From assembly GCA_027371625.1 (NCBI GenBank), contig DAHXMQ010000166.1, positions 1-26,305 on the forward strand: a DNA stretch of 26,305 nucleotides, written 5' to 3'. Positions 1 to 7,234 of the stretch are shown here, in pieces; position 1 is the first letter of the stretch; each line of letters starts with the position of its first letter. Position numbers and translations under genes: made by a program. The DNA is from Candidatus Methanoperedentaceae archaeon. Its GTDB lineage: Archaea > Halobacteriota > Methanosarcinia > Methanosarcinales > Methanoperedenaceae. A model generated the notes under the pieces. That model worked only from the letters and a program-made list of their open reading frames with translations. It was not told where the DNA came from and did no database searches.

Positions 1-62
1 AGTAAGCTGTTATTTCATACGCGTATTCTATGTTTCCAAATTTCTTATACCGAATGAAACTC

Positions 63-84
63 ATAATGCCTATATAGGCATTAT
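63..84. promoter_or_regulatory. Perfect 22-bp palindrome next to a TATA-like stretch
   Basis: The half-site ATAATGCCTAT is followed directly by its exact reverse complement, giving 11 + 11 bp with no spacer. An AT-rich run resembling a TATA box (AAATATATAAA, 85-95) abuts it. A dimeric repressor bound here would overlap TBP/TFB binding, so an operator for the first + strand transcription unit is the simplest reading. A second short dyad (TTTTTCG/CGAAAAA, 117-138) lies in the putative leader. The operator role is inference. Confidence 0.5.
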
Positions 85-214
85 AAATATATAAATTTGT
101 CGGTGGTTAAAGGATATTTTTCGAAACGCAGCGAAAAAATAATATGAGAACAGGCTATTATAGTGTCTAATTTATCGGGAATTTAGGATAATATTTTTTT
201 GTCGATTGTACGAC

Positions 215-328
215 ATGCCTGAAACACTTCTTGCGAACCTCAAAAAGAAATGCTGCGACGCGGGCACAATCGAGTGCTACAGCACATGCAAACATTGCGG
301 TCTCAGGATTATCGGAAATATCTGTTGA
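215..328 (+). CDS. Possible 37-aa Cys-rich peptide
   Basis: A short open frame starts at ATG and ends in TGA. It holds adjacent cysteines (KKCCD) followed by a CYSTCKHCG stretch and a terminal Cys, the spacing of a small zinc knuckle. No clear ribosome binding site precedes it. It lies downstream of the palindrome and TATA-like stretch, and ends before the CCATACAA element of the next gene. The neighbourhood has many small zinc-ribbon genes, which makes it credible, but chance is a real alternative at this length. Confidence 0.33.
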   Translation: MPETLLANLKKKCCDAGTIECYSTCKHCGLRIIGNIC

Positions 329-365
329 ACCGCATTCCATACAACCATCATTAGAGAGACATAAT

Positions 366-590
366 ATGATCTTAAGTGAAACGGGGATGATGTACAGACA
401 TGCATATAATGGGTGCTGTGTACTTCCATGCAAGCATACAGTGCCTCATAAGCAAGACGAAGAATGTATAAAATATTGCAGACGCATGCATGTAAGAACC
501 GTTTGCATAGAGATAGAATTTCCGAGTGGCACTCAATTTCCTGAATACACGTGCGGCAAACAAGTAACAGCAGAATGTAAAGGGGAATAA
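366..590 (+). CDS. Small Cys-rich hypothetical protein (74 aa)
   Basis: The family is not recognised. The frame stays open upstream to 231, but ATG 366 is preferred because CCATACAA (337-344) lies about 20 nt upstream, the same placement seen before several other genes here, and GAGAG precedes the start. The protein has about seven cysteines in a CC-x3-C pattern near residues 17-22, a C-x3-C pair around 34-38 and two more near the C-terminus, with His residues between them. This suggests metal binding or a disulfide-stabilised fold. No signal peptide or membrane segment is visible. Function unknown. Confidence 0.5.
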   Translation: MILSETGMMYRHAYNGCCVLPCKHTVPHKQDEECIKYCRRMHVRTVCIEIEFPSGTQFPEYTCGKQVTAECKGE

Positions 591-745
591 TCGCGAACGG
601 CAGCAAGAATCGCAACTTGCCGGCGAATATTGAACCTCTCCACGACTGAAGTCGGGAGCTTGCGCTCACCCCTCGACCCCACGAATTTGTCATAACCTTG
701 CTTACTCAAATCAAAAAACCAAACAATTCTTCGAAGTGATTTAAT

Positions 746-1471
746 ATGAAATACACGCTTTATGAAAATCTTGTTGATGAAGTCATCAAAAAGAGTGAAA
801 ATGCGCAGGAACTCCTTGACGTGCTGGCTGAACGATGTCTGGATAATGGACACGAACTTGATTTGCATCGACTTGTTGACGAAAATGGAAACAAATATCC
901 TCTTGCTTCTACCATAATCGCCGCTGGCATAAACGAAATAGCGGATGCTGGCGTAAGCGCTAAACTTGCCCTTATTGCTGCAATATACAAAGGCTACTAC
1001 AACACCAACCAGGCGACTGTTGACTTCGCAGAGGAGTTTTTCTTTGCAGTTGGGAATATATTGAAAGGGACTAAAAAAGAAGATCTTAATCTGAAACACC
1101 TGGTCATGGATGAAATCGACATTGGTAGTCACGATACGGCAGAGTACGACAATATGACTATAACTCTATCATCTATAGCAACACGAGAAGCATATAAAAA
1201 CCTTAAGAACTCGGTTTTTGAATTTCTGCACAAACGGGGATTATCCTGTACGATAGATAACGCAACAACCAGCAACACTCTCACAATAATTCTCACGTCC
1301 GTCATAACCCCGGAGGCACATGAAAAACTTGAAGATGCACTTTCGGAATTCCTGCACGACCTGGGGCTATCTGGAACGATAGACAACGCTGCAACTGGTA
1401 ATACAACTCAGATAAAAAGAAGGAGGAAATACATGATCAAGATTCCAAACCAGAAGAAGGCACTACTATGA
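746..1471 (+). CDS. Unknown protein with two copies of a ~45-residue domain
   Basis: This 241-aa protein is not a recognised family. Residues 1-136 are mostly helical by composition and include a hydrophobic alanine-rich stretch around 55-82. Residues 137-178 and 179-229 are two copies of a domain with a beta-like start (TITL/TIIL), an amphipathic helix (EAHEKLEDALSEFLH in copy 2), a G-L-S turn and an ending TIDNA-T-NT. A third copy closes the next gene. CCAAACAA (719-726) and GTGAT precede the start. The stop overlaps the next start (ATGA at 1468-1471), so translation is probably coupled. The basic tail KRRRK follows copy 2. The repeat module could be a protein-interaction or small alpha/beta ligand-binding unit; this is a guess. 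Confidence 0.8.
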   Translation: MKYTLYENLVDEVIKKSENAQELLDVLAERCLDNGHELDLHRLVDENGNKYPLASTIIAAGINEIADAGVSAKLALIAAIYKGYYNTNQATVDFAEEFFFAVGNILKGTKKEDLNLKHLVMDEIDIGSHDTAEYDNMTITLSSIATREAYKNLKNSVFEFLHKRGLSCTIDNATTSNTLTIILTSVITPEAHEKLEDALSEFLHDLGLSGTIDNAATGNTTQIKRRRKYMIKIPNQKKALL

Positions 1472-1857
1472 GAAAACATACCCATGTCGGCATAGAGGAA
1501 CCGGATTTTCCTAACGAAGAGTATAGTTTTCTGAAACACCCAAAGATTGCTGACCTTTTTAAGAACCAGTTTCCTAATGAAAGCGATATTCTTATCAACG
1601 GATGGGATGATTCCGAGTGGTGTGATTGGTCAAATGCATATACGATGTGGGTTGGATTTCTGAGTGGGGTTGGGGCAGCAAAGAAAGAGGATATGACCAG
1701 CAATACTATCATCATCACCCTCAAATCACTCATAACTCCAGAAGCACATGAAAAACTTGAGGATTCGCTTTCGGAATTCCTGCACGAACAGGGATTTTTC
1801 GGTTCAATAGACAACACAGCAACCGGGAACACGACTGTGATAAAAAGGAGAAGATAA
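1154..1857 (+). repeat. Three copies of a ~48-residue coding module across two genes
   Basis: Copy 1 is at about 1154-1279, copy 2 at 1280-1430 and copy 3 at 1705-1857. Copies 2 and 3 are the most alike in DNA and protein: both carry ITPEAHEKLED, LSEFLH, IDN and ATGNTT, followed by KRRR. Copy 1 is diverged (ATREAYKNLKNSVFEFLH). The arrangement shows tandem duplication, then transfer of one copy onto an unrelated N-terminal domain. Confidence 0.8.
1468..1857 (+). CDS. Two-domain unknown protein: KTHIGIEE-type N-terminus plus repeat module
   Basis: The 129-aa protein has two parts. Residues 1-70 are homologous to the N-terminus of the gene at 9270: both read MRK-TH-GIEE-DFPN, then IAD-KNQFPNE-IL and a tryptophan-rich EW-DWS-AY-W segment. 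Residues 80-129 are the third copy of the module found twice in the preceding gene, ending in KRRR. It overlaps the upstream stop by 4 nt and is followed by the next start 4 nt after its own stop. It is therefore a domain-shuffled member of a four-gene unit at 746-3200. No known Pfam family is recognised. The invariant tryptophans and acidic residues in the N-terminal part look structural. Function unknown. Confidence 0.78.
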   Translation: MRKHTHVGIEEPDFPNEEYSFLKHPKIADLFKNQFPNESDILINGWDDSEWCDWSNAYTMWVGFLSGVGAAKKEDMTSNTIIITLKSLITPEAHEKLEDSLSEFLHEQGFFGSIDNTATGNTTVIKRRR

Positions 1858-1860
1858 AAC

Positions 1861-2571
1861 ATGAATTATAATGATTGGGTAGAAGCATTCAAGAATAGAA
1901 CCCCAGAGCATCTTGCAAACTTAATAAATGCGATAGACATATTACAAGATGACGTGGACATCCATCGTGAATATGACAGTTATGGACTTTTCGGTGGCTT
2001 TTCATTGCGCAATGCTGCGAATGAAGCACTCAGAGAGAAAGAAGAACAGTTTCTAAAGGCAATTGCCAGGCGCGTTTATACAATGGCAATCGTAAGGATA
2101 ACTGAAGAGTATCCGCAAATCAGCCCTACAATTATAACTTCTTCCATGACCCTTCATAAAGTACTGGAATGGATAAAAGATATTAAAACAAATGATTCCA
2201 TTCTCGATGCTGCAGGCGCAATAATCGACGCGGTTATTGACGATACGCACTTCTATTATTCTGACTTAAAATCCAAGTTTGTAGACGCTGATGAATTGGA
2301 ACGTTCCATCTTATATGGAGAATCTTATTATTCGCTGGAAGATGAGATTGTGAACATACTAACCACTGCTCGAGAGAATAAGACTCTCGTATTGCCGACG
2401 GATGATAAAAATATCTCCACAACTCGGTATTTCTGGAACTGTGAATGCAAGGATAAGTTCATCCGCCCAAAATCGGTTGATCAGTGCATAGCATGCGGCA
2501 CCGCAAGAGTAGACAGCCCATATTCGAGAACCTCCGAAGTGGTTAGCGCAAAACTGAAGGGGGAAATATGA
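1861..2571 (+). CDS. Unknown 236-aa protein with C-terminal zinc ribbon
   Basis: Residues 1-180 are helical, acidic and without recognised motifs. A short glycine-rich segment (GLFGGFS) lies near residue 42. The C-terminus (about 190-222) has a zinc-ribbon pattern: CECKDKF, then QCIACGTA, with four or more cysteines. This points to nucleic-acid or protein contact. It starts 4 nt after the preceding stop and overlaps the next start by ATGA (2568-2571), so it belongs to the same translationally coupled operon. Other possibilities are a structural protein of a mobile element or a regulatory adaptor; nothing in the sequence decides. Confidence 0.75.
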   Translation: MNYNDWVEAFKNRTPEHLANLINAIDILQDDVDIHREYDSYGLFGGFSLRNAANEALREKEEQFLKAIARRVYTMAIVRITEEYPQISPTIITSSMTLHKVLEWIKDIKTNDSILDAAGAIIDAVIDDTHFYYSDLKSKFVDADELERSILYGESYYSLEDEIVNILTTARENKTLVLPTDDKNISTTRYFWNCECKDKFIRPKSVDQCIACGTARVDSPYSRTSEVVSAKLKGEI

Positions 2572-3200
2572 GCCTTCCGAGCTGCACAGATATATGCGAG
2601 ATAATTATCCAGGAGCTAACAAGCCTTGGGTTCAAAGTATCGGACGACGAGGATCATACTGAGATGATAGAGCAACTCGCACAATGCAAGCTCGTGCGCC
2701 TACATCCGATAGGTGAAGAGAAGATATGGCACTTATGGGACTTAACACAATCCACCATAGAAGCAATAGCGAAACAGAAGGGTCTTTCCTTAACTGGCAA
2801 GGACTTAGATGAAATAGCCCGGATAACAAAGAAAGGGATAGATTCGGCTCTCGATTTTGTATGGGAAGAGGCTATTGAGAATGCAATCAAACTTACGAAA
2901 GCGAACTGGGCGTTCGATATAATATTCCGAGATCTGTCCGATTCGTCTGAGCACTACACTGGAAACTGCTATGAACTCACGGAGACGTGGACTGGTGAAA
3001 TTGAATGCAAATCCGGAGATGCTTCCTTCGTTTTTTGCTTTAATTTGGTACACCGTGAAACAGAAGATAACGGCAGTACCAATACCGCCATAATCACCAA
3101 CAGTAAACCAGACGTTTTCAACGAAAATGAATGGGATGACGTGACATATGCAATGATACAATTCATCGAAACCACATCTAAAAAAGAACACTGGAGATAG
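2568..3200 (+). CDS. Unknown 210-aa protein
   Basis: This is the last large gene of the overlapping unit. It starts inside the preceding stop (ATGA). The first 110 residues are helical and acidic, with a Lys/Glu-rich amphipathic pattern. Residues 110-175 alternate like beta-strands (WTGEIECKSGDASFVFCFNLVH is within this part), and the end is helical. No signal peptide, membrane segment or catalytic motif is visible. The small zinc-ribbon gene follows 3 nt later. I do not recognise the family. Coding is supported by length, coupling to neighbours and lack of internal stops. Confidence 0.73.
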   Translation: MSLPSCTDICEIIIQELTSLGFKVSDDEDHTEMIEQLAQCKLVRLHPIGEEKIWHLWDLTQSTIEAIAKQKGLSLTGKDLDEIARITKKGIDSALDFVWEEAIENAIKLTKANWAFDIIFRDLSDSSEHYTGNCYELTETWTGEIECKSGDASFVFCFNLVHRETEDNGSTNTAIITNSKPDVFNENEWDDVTYAMIQFIETTSKKEHWR

Positions 3201-3203
3201 AAT

Positions 3204-3353
3204 ATGCCAAATGAATGGATTGACACCGCAAAACAAATGTGCAATGCCGAAGTGGATGCTGGAATAATAAAAACCTGTCCAATGTGTGGGCAGGAACTAA
3301 AACCAGGCAGCATATCTTATTTTGAAGGGTACCATATCGATGGATGTGATTAA
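3204..3353 (+). CDS. 49-aa single zinc-ribbon protein
   Basis: Begins 3 nt after the preceding stop with GGAGA just upstream of the ATG. It contains CPMCGQEL around residues 25-32 and a Cys near the C-terminus (GYHIDGCD), plus an early Cys at 13. This resembles one half of a rubredoxin-like zinc ribbon. It is probably co-transcribed with the 746-3200 unit. A DNA- or protein-binding accessory is likely; function unknown. Confidence 0.65.
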   Translation: MPNEWIDTAKQMCNAEVDAGIIKTCPMCGQELKPGSISYFEGYHIDGCD

Positions 3354-3405
3354 ATAACGACAAGGTTGAGATATGAAAAAATTTCATTAAGGCGTCTGGA
3401 AACAA

Positions 3406-4359
3406 ATGGATGAAAACAATATCATGCAACAATTACTTTTGAGCTACGGTACTCCCGATACCAGTAAACCACCACTGATGGAAACAATACTTAATTGTTT
3501 CCGGAACGGCGCAAAGCGCAGTCTCCCTGAAATATACGATGCCGTTATCGCTGTGCGTCCTGGTACAAAAGAATCGACCATACGCGGCAGGCTTAACGAG
3601 AATAACGGCAAGCTGTTCAAAAGAGTGGCGCGCGGGGTATACATTGCTATCCACGGCTCAGCAACCGCAATTCTACTTGAAGGAGATGCCTGGGAAAAGA
3701 TAACCGAAATCGAAACGGAAAGTATAGACGCCCTGTTTGCTGATCCTCCATATCCATGGCTGAACCATCACATTGAAACCGGCACGACCAGAAAGAAAGA
3801 CGGACACCTGAGCTATGAAACCCGCGAGCTTGATACTGCCATCCTCAAAGAAATGTTCAGGGTATTGAAATCAAGAAAAGAGGGCGCAGGAATCAACGGT
3901 CAGAGGATATCAGGAGGCGCACACCTGTTCATATTCGTACCCGCACCGACTGGCGATACGTGGAACCATATCGATTCGCTGATAAAAGAGGCTGAAAAGG
4001 TCGGGTTCAGGTTCAACAAACTCTTTATCTGGGACAAAATAAACATCGGCATGGGGTATAACGGCAGAAACAGATATGAGGGCATATTGTTCATGTCCAA
4101 AGGTGAACGGCTTATTCCCTATGACTTATCCATCCCCGATGTACTGAGCGTAAGACGCCCCGATATCGCCAAGTGCGTTCATGAATCAGAGAAACCCGCC
4201 GAGCTTTATGAAAAGCTAATCAGGCTCTCCACTCGGGCAGGCGATGTAATTTTAGACCTTTTCGCAGGCAGCGCCAATATCGCCATGGCTGCGCTGGCTC
4301 TGGGAGTGAACTGCATATTATTCGAAAAGAAACGGGAGTTTATCGAAAAAAATAAGTGA
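3406..4359 (+). CDS. DNA adenine/cytosine-N4 methyltransferase (beta class) with N-terminal winged helix
   Basis: Predicted to transfer a methyl group from S-adenosylmethionine to an exocyclic amino group in DNA. The catalytic motif DPPYPW (residues 113-118) precedes the SAM-binding motif DLFAGSAN (284-291), the order of beta-class N6_N4 methyltransferases. The target recognition region probably lies between them (about 150-270). Residues 20-85 look like a winged helix (LPEIYDAV, then a basic STIRGRLNENNG helix and a wing ending in ARGVYIA), an extra DNA-binding element. 317 aa is normal for the family. No restriction endonuclease is next to it, so it is an orphan enzyme, suited to protecting or marking the element's DNA. 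ATG 3406 lacks a clear ribosome binding site; ATG 3424 is an alternative. Methyltransferase call is firm; the site and base are not predictable. Confidence 0.9.
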   Translation: MDENNIMQQLLLSYGTPDTSKPPLMETILNCFRNGAKRSLPEIYDAVIAVRPGTKESTIRGRLNENNGKLFKRVARGVYIAIHGSATAILLEGDAWEKITEIETESIDALFADPPYPWLNHHIETGTTRKKDGHLSYETRELDTAILKEMFRVLKSRKEGAGINGQRISGGAHLFIFVPAPTGDTWNHIDSLIKEAEKVGFRFNKLFIWDKINIGMGYNGRNRYEGILFMSKGERLIPYDLSIPDVLSVRRPDIAKCVHESEKPAELYEKLIRLSTRAGDVILDLFAGSANIAMAALALGVNCILFEKKREFIEKNK

Positions 4360-4405
4360 ATGATCAAGATAAACTATATTACATTCTAAAACAAAACAGA
4401 AATAC

Positions 4406-4651
4406 ATGGAAACCAAAAAGAAAATAACAATAACAGGAAAAAAAGTTCATGATGTTAGGTACCGCCCCTTCCTCCTTGGTGTAGCGGAATCCTTAGAAAT
4501 GAGCCGATTCTTCGCCGATAATATTTTCATAAACAAAAAGCAGGTTGTTAATGTTCTTGTTTGTTCCTCTGAAGAAAACGTCAACGCTTTTATTGAAGTT
4601 GCTTCTTCAAAATTCCCCGATGAAAGCAATGTTGAAAAAGTAGACGTTTAA
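4406..4651 (+). CDS. Acylphosphatase-like protein
   Basis: This 81-aa protein matches the acylphosphatase fold in length and layout. The first strand is ITITGKKV, followed by the loop HDVRYRPF, which corresponds to the phosphate-binding VQGVxFR loop with Arg20 in the catalytic position. The helix LLGVAESL follows, then a strand with Asn residues near 39-43 where the family has its catalytic Asn, and a final strand ending VEKVDV. The usual glycines of the loop are replaced (HDV instead of QGV), so activity is uncertain and it may be a binding domain. The coiled-coil gene at 4670 follows after 18 nt. The gene at 16669 has the same two parts fused, which suggests the two products act together. 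Confidence 0.72.
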   Translation: METKKKITITGKKVHDVRYRPFLLGVAESLEMSRFFADNIFINKKQVVNVLVCSSEENVNAFIEVASSKFPDESNVEKVDV

Positions 4652-4669
4652 GATTATGAAGGAAATGTA

Positions 4670-4906
4670 ATGAAAATAGAAAATTTTTATCGCTACCTTA
4701 CAGCTGCGCAGCTCTCAAAGATAGGCGCTTATGGAGTAAGGATGCTTGAAAAGCAAGATAGTATGCTTGAAAAGCAAGATGAATCCGCCAAAGAAATAGT
4801 CTCTGAAATAAGGTTACTAAGAAACGATTTAAAATCCTGTTTCGATGAACGAATTAACAGATTGGAACTGGAAATGGTTCAAATCAAGGCAAAAGTGTGC
4901 ATATAA
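4670..4906 (+). CDS. Coiled-coil protein, partner of the acylphosphatase-like protein
   Basis: 78 aa, unknown family. Residues 1-25 are hydrophobic-aromatic, and residues 26-75 form a likely coiled coil with heptad-like leucines and charged residues. It contains an in-frame duplication, MLEKQDS then MLEKQDE (residues 25-38). It lies 18 nt after the acylphosphatase-like gene, preceded by GAAGGAAA. The C-terminal part of the fused protein at 16669 is also helical and ends with a comparable QDKMLN-type segment. A role in oligomerisation or partner recruitment is inferred from this parallel. Confidence 0.68.
   Translation: MKIENFYRYLTAAQLSKIGAYGVRMLEKQDSMLEKQDESAKEIVSEIRLLRNDLKSCFDERINRLELEMVQIKAKVCI
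4742..4783 (+). repeat. Two tandem 21-bp units in frame
   Basis: ATGCTTGAAAAGCAAGAT occurs twice, 21 bp apart, exactly in frame, so the protein carries two seven-residue repeats (MLEKQD-S/E). The first 18 of 21 positions are identical. The unit equals one coiled-coil heptad, so gain or loss would lengthen or shorten the coil without breaking it. Confidence 0.9.
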
Positions 4907-4934
4907 AATAATTTATAGGAGATAAAATAAAAAC

Positions 4935-5198
4935 ATGGGAAAAAAAAGACCTGACCCACACCGTTTCGATGTTCCTGAATTAGATGATTCGGTGACAGAT
5001 GAAATGATAAAAAAAGGATATACATATCTCAACAACTCAACCCTCTCTGTCCATATTCACAATCGATTTAGACTTGTACTGAGAAGATTGCGTCGAGAAA
5101 CTCCGTTAAGTAAGAATTATCTAAAAAATTACAAACATCTAATTAAATTGATCGAAAATCAATCTTCCAATCAGACAGAAGGAACAAAACATGAGTAA
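4935..5198 (+). CDS. Small basic protein of unknown function
   Basis: 87 aa with a very basic centre and C-terminus (RFRLVLRRLRRE, then NYLKNYKHLIKLIE), which suggests nucleic-acid contact. Residues 1-30 are acidic. TAGGAGAT upstream is a good ribosome binding site. Its stop lies inside the first codons of the next small gene (overlap 5191-5198). No family recognised. Confidence 0.68.
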   Translation: MGKKRPDPHRFDVPELDDSVTDEMIKKGYTYLNNSTLSVHIHNRFRLVLRRLRRETPLSKNYLKNYKHLIKLIENQSSNQTEGTKHE

Positions 5199-5289
5199 AA
5201 TTGACTTTTTCGCAGAATGGTGCGGTTCTGGTAAAATACAAGAGCCAATTCTTGAAAATGATATAAACGCCGCACTCATAACTCTATGA
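5191..5289 (+). CDS. 32-aa peptide linking two overlapping genes
   Basis: Starts at ATG 5191 inside the end of the preceding gene and stops at TGA 5287-5289, overlapping the next start by ATGA. GAAGGAAC precedes it. The product is acidic, with one Cys (FFAEWCGSGK near the start). Overlap at both ends argues for translation and coupling rather than chance. Function unknown. Confidence 0.5.
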   Translation: MSKIDFFAEWCGSGKIQEPILENDINAALITL

Positions 5290-5732
5290 AATTTCTGCGC
5301 TGGTTTTTGGTATTCTCTGCAATTGCGTTAATTCTGGCGTACATAATCCCAGATGGGATATTCACCAGATACGGTATCACTAATGCATATGCCATTATTG
5401 ACATAAAAACCTCAATTGCAGTCATCGTGGCATTTCCCCTCTCGCTTCTCATTACACAAGACCGAAAGCATCGCGAAAACATGCCGCCGCTGGAAGAGGT
5501 ATCCACATCGCTTGCAAAAGATATCATGACCAAAGACCGCAGATACAGCAAAGAAATTAGAAACCTAATCGCAACTGAATTGCAGAAAGGCACTATTATA
5601 TTTAAATGGAACCCTGCAATACAAGACCTCTGCATGATACCGGCATCGTCTGAGCCAGACGATACCACGAATTCAATTCTTGAAAGGTTCTATTTAGAAC
5701 AGGCAAATATACTCGCAAGATATGGTATCTGA
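5286..5732 (+). CDS. Membrane protein with two N-terminal transmembrane segments
   Basis: 148 aa. Hydrophobic segments at residues 4-22 (FLVFSAIALILAYII core) and about 38-58 (AVIVAFPLSLLI core) are separated by a short loop. After them comes a basic stop-transfer patch (QDRKHRE) and a ~90-residue soluble, mixed-charge tail, probably cytoplasmic. The start overlaps the stop of the 32-aa ORF. No known family is recognised. Two-TM proteins with a soluble tail are common among defence effectors and element-encoded envelope proteins; neither can be claimed here. Confidence 0.72.
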   Translation: MKFLRWFLVFSAIALILAYIIPDGIFTRYGITNAYAIIDIKTSIAVIVAFPLSLLITQDRKHRENMPPLEEVSTSLAKDIMTKDRRYSKEIRNLIATELQKGTIIFKWNPAIQDLCMIPASSEPDDTTNSILERFYLEQANILARYGI

Positions 5733-5905
5733 AAACAAGCAGACCACCTCACACTAACGTGAATGGGCTTTCTTGAGAAAAAACACATACGGTATCGCTG
5801 ATATAAAATTTTGATAATAGATTCGATTAGTCTCTTACCATCAATTTGCTTTATTTGAAAAAATCCAGACAGCGCGACGAAGATAAATTAGAGGAGGAGA
5901 TATTT

Positions 5906-6337
5906 TTGTATAAAACCACTCAAGAACCCAATAATGCCGAAGAAGTCGCAGGAAAGATTCTTGCACTGATAGCCAAAGACCCCGATTCCCGCGCCGTGCA
6001 TGATTTCTTGGAATATGCCTGCGCTACACTAAACATCACCGGAGAAAAACTCATAACCGCAAGCATAGAGATGGCAAAGAAGTCGGAAAGAAAAACTCTC
6101 GAAGCAGAATCATTGCCTGAGATCAAAAACAAGTTTGACCTTCCTCCAAGTCTGTTTGAGCTCGTGTGTGAAAAAGCTCAAGACCCGGAAGATGCAAACG
6201 AAATATATGATATCTTGCTGGATGAAATAGAACTTCAGACAGCCGCAGCTTCCGATGACCCGGAAGAGGATGGGTGCTTTCCAACGATAATACAATGCGC
6301 CCTTATACTCGAACATCTCAGGCATGAAGAATGGTAA
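5906..6337 (+). CDS. Acidic unknown protein, probable TTG start
   Basis: About 143 aa. The frame is open upstream to TTG 5846, but TTG 5906 is preferred because a strong ribosome binding site (GAGGAGGAGA, 5891-5900) sits at the right distance and the product then starts MYKTTQE. No in-frame ATG is near. The protein is strongly acidic and helical (DPEDANEIYDILLDEIE, DPEEDGC), with a few cysteines. No motif is recognised. It is followed by the gene at 6377 after a short spacer. Confidence 0.68.
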   Translation: MYKTTQEPNNAEEVAGKILALIAKDPDSRAVHDFLEYACATLNITGEKLITASIEMAKKSERKTLEAESLPEIKNKFDLPPSLFELVCEKAQDPEDANEIYDILLDEIELQTAAASDDPEEDGCFPTIIQCALILEHLRHEEW

Positions 6338-6376
6338 CAATTTCTCGCCAATGAAAAGCTTAAAATTGAGGTAATT

Positions 6377-7159
6377 ATGCCAAAGTACATAGCAACTATC
6401 GTGATTGAAGCCAACAATGAGAAAGATGCAGAAGAGCAGCTCCGAGCTGAACCGCTCAAATACGCTCAGAGCGCGACTGTCATCTCCGAACAGGATGCAT
6501 CACAGAATGCGAGACAGGGTCTAACTATCAAAACGACTGCTGACATGGAATCGCTATCGAAGCTATCGCATCAAGCCTTAACGGGTAGGCTCATGGAACT
6601 TCTCAATTCCCTGTATGGAGGAAGCTACTACGGCAGGTTCAATGAAATAGCGAAAGCTCGCGGGCGGAAAATAGAGAGCAGCCATTTTTCACGTATGGAT
6701 ACTGCAAGCATGCAAGTTCTTATCGAGACCATTGAAAAACTGCGCAATGAATACAACAGTCTTGAACTTAAGGAAGCCAGACTTATAGCTGAAGAGGTCT
6801 TTAGGGTCGTATTGGAGAACGGACCGGTTAAAGATGATGTATTCATGGAAGATGTGCGTTATTTCATTGGACGCGAACTCGACCTGACCGATGCCACCCT
6901 GCTCAAAGCGTGGGAGACAATCGAACAGGACAGAATGAAAAAAGAAAAAACGGGTACAACCGGACCTGGGGATGCACCACAAAAAACGTTAGCTGTGAAG
7001 TATGCACGAATTGTCTTTGAGAATCCGATTCCATCTGAGATGTCTCCTGAAGAGGCTGCGGCAATATTACAGAGTGAAATTGAGAGTCTCCTTCAAGACC
7101 ACGGCGTCTTGCCTGATGACATCGAAATTCATGATAAGCCATACATGAAGAAGGCATAA
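6377..7159 (+). CDS. Unknown 260-aa protein containing a GRELD domain
   Basis: A GAGGT ribosome binding site precedes ATG 6377. Residues 1-30 look like a small beta-alpha unit (YIATIVIEANNEKDAEEQL), and residues 70-130 are helical. Residues about 140-182 share a domain with the gene at 7941: EARLIAEEVFRVV, then FIGRELDLTDATLLKAWE, against EAHGIANEALRAI and LIGRELDITDEILDEAVE. A charged linker rich in Lys, Gly and Thr follows, and residues 195-255 repeat an acidic alpha/beta pattern. No catalytic residues stand out. Function unknown; the shared domain suggests a homotypic interaction or related binding task. Confidence 0.74.
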   Translation: MPKYIATIVIEANNEKDAEEQLRAEPLKYAQSATVISEQDASQNARQGLTIKTTADMESLSKLSHQALTGRLMELLNSLYGGSYYGRFNEIAKARGRKIESSHFSRMDTASMQVLIETIEKLRNEYNSLELKEARLIAEEVFRVVLENGPVKDDVFMEDVRYFIGRELDLTDATLLKAWETIEQDRMKKEKTGTTGPGDAPQKTLAVKYARIVFENPIPSEMSPEEAAAILQSEIESLLQDHGVLPDDIEIHDKPYMKKA

Positions 7160-7162
7160 AAC

Positions 7163-7234
7163 ATGACAGTCGAGAAGACGATAATGGTCCCGAAAACAAT
7201 TACCGTCCTTGAGTGTGCGGGGACTTCGGTATGA
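7163..7234 (+). pseudogene. Detached N-terminus of a zinc-ribbon protein (probable frameshift)
   Basis: ATG 7163 opens a 23-codon frame reading MTVEKTIMVPKTITVLEC and ending at TGA 7232-7234. The other frame from 7213 reads CGDFGMMAIHYG. Joining them by a one-base shift near 7211-7216 would give LEC-x2-CG, a standard zinc knuckle that pairs with CPNCG downstream. The gene is therefore probably one reading frame broken by a small indel or a sequencing error. Confidence 0.45.

Noticed and set aside
635..670. CCACGACTGAAGTCGGGAG hairpin-like sequence reminiscent of IS200/IS605 ends
   Set aside because: Only a 5-bp stem plus a mismatch, and no TnpA or TnpB gene nearby; too weak to call an insertion-sequence remnant.
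533..1132. Minus-strand open frame of 199 codons
   Set aside because: Mostly antisense to the 746 gene, with no motif and no ribosome binding site.
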